Assembly (NCBI GenBank): GCA_017483405.1
Contig: JAFUWP010000095.1
Location: 1-12,383, forward strand
Direction of reading: 5' to 3'
Source of the DNA: Oscillospiraceae bacterium
Lineage (GTDB): Bacteria; Bacillota; Clostridia; Oscillospirales; Ruminococcaceae
DNA length: 12,383 bases
In this document: piece by piece, positions 12,227 to 12,383 of the stretch
Layout of the letters: each line of letters starts with the position of its first letter
Numbering within the stretch: the stretch's first letter is position 1
Translations under genes and position numbers: made by a program
The notes under the pieces: model-generated
The model's database searches: none
Told to the model about the DNA's origin: nothing
What the model saw: the letters and a program-made list of their open reading frames with translations, nothing else

Positions 12227-12253
12227 CCCTGCCGGATTCCGGCAGGGTAATTT
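12227..12253. terminator. Terminator between the GGDEF-EAL gene and the tcdA-like gene
   Basis: CCCTGCCGG (12227-12235) pairs perfectly with CCGGCAGGG (12239-12247) around a 3-base loop, followed by TAATTTTTT. On the minus strand the hairpin is followed by GTTTTT, so it can serve both convergent genes. Confidence 0.9.
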
Positions 12254-12254
12254 T

Positions 12255-12383
12255 TTATTTCAGTAAATCCTTGATGACTTCGCCGGCGATAATCAGTCCG
12301 GCAACGGATGGAACAAAAGCTGTAGAACCTGGAATATCTCGGCGGATGGTACATTTCCGCGCCGTGCCAGGTGGGCAGATGCA
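12255..12383 (-). CDS. tcdA: TcdA-like tRNA threonylcarbamoyladenosine dehydratase, C-terminal fragment
   Basis: The last 42 codons of a minus-strand gene that continues past the right edge; it is too short at the window end to show as a normal reading frame. The segment reads CPPGTARKC, then IPGSTAFVPSVAGLIIAGEVIKDL and a TAA stop at 12257-12255. This matches the C-terminus of the Firmicutes TcdA/YgdL branch of the ThiF/E1-like family, which cyclises N6-threonylcarbamoyladenosine at position 37 of tRNAs using ATP. The CP and KC pairs are consistent with metal-binding cysteines seen in related ThiF-family proteins. The ATP-binding and Rossmann parts are outside the window, so the exact subfamily rests on this tail alone. 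Confidence 0.7.
   Translation of the reverse strand, partial: CICPPGTARKCTIRRDIPGSTAFVPSVAGLIIAGEVIKDLLK

Noticed and set aside
1..12383. CRISPR array, insertion sequence, prophage or integrase
   Set aside because: No regularly spaced identical repeats with unique spacers, no transposase or integrase motifs, and no terminal inverted repeats were found; the only tandem repeats are coding linkers.

Overview
The window looks like chromosome from a Gram-positive anaerobe of the Ruminococcus type (Oscillospiraceae, Firmicutes). The evidence is mixed. Two secreted proteins end in cellulosomal dockerins behind Thr or Ser/Thr linkers, one of them a pectate-lyase-like enzyme with ricin-type lectin domains. 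There is a SpoIIP engulfment protein, promoters are close to the vegetative consensus with AGGAGG-type ribosome binding sites, and hairpins with U-tracts end most transcripts. The genus is an inference; no rRNA is present.

Layout. (a) 1-825: an in-frame chimera of methionyl-tRNA synthetase and homoserine O-acyltransferase (MetA) sequence, open at the left edge, then a strikingly AT-rich orphan gene (about 26% G+C, against about 50% next to it). (b) 842-3263: a secreted NodB-type polysaccharide deacetylase on the minus strand, divergent from spoIIP and a small coupled membrane protein on the plus strand; the spacer has weak candidates for sporulation-type promoters. (c) 3293-3571: a two-tRNA operon, Arg(CCG) and Pro(UGG), with its own promoter and terminator. 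(d) 3647-4240: a monocistronic deaminase-fold protein with HAE and PCxxC zinc motifs. (e) 4253-5710: a secreted SGNH-fold protein with a Ser/Thr repeat linker and a dockerin, in which the catalytic residues appear to be replaced. (f) 5711-6617: an unrecognised multipass membrane protein on the minus strand. (g) 6619-9731: a large secreted protein on the minus strand (ricin-like, pectate lyase family 1, two ricin-like domains, poly-Thr, dockerin). (h) 9845-12253: a divergent 7TM-PAS-GGDEF-EAL cyclic-di-GMP protein with a degenerate GGDEF and an intact EAL. (i) 12255-12383: the C-terminus of a TcdA-like ThiF-family protein running off the right edge.

How the parts relate. Regions e and g supply cellulosome-type extracellular proteins, but their dockerins belong to visibly different subtypes, so they may dock on different cohesins. 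The pectate-lyase gene and the c-di-GMP gene share a 358-bp divergent control region with two identical 9-bp palindromic sites 32 bp apart, so coordinated control of plant-polymer degradation and attachment is possible but unproven. The most unusual items are the metG/metA junction (a real rearrangement or an assembly chimera), the AT-rich island, and the dockerin-bearing SGNH protein that looks like a pseudoenzyme. I do not see a clear, complete, new multi-gene system.
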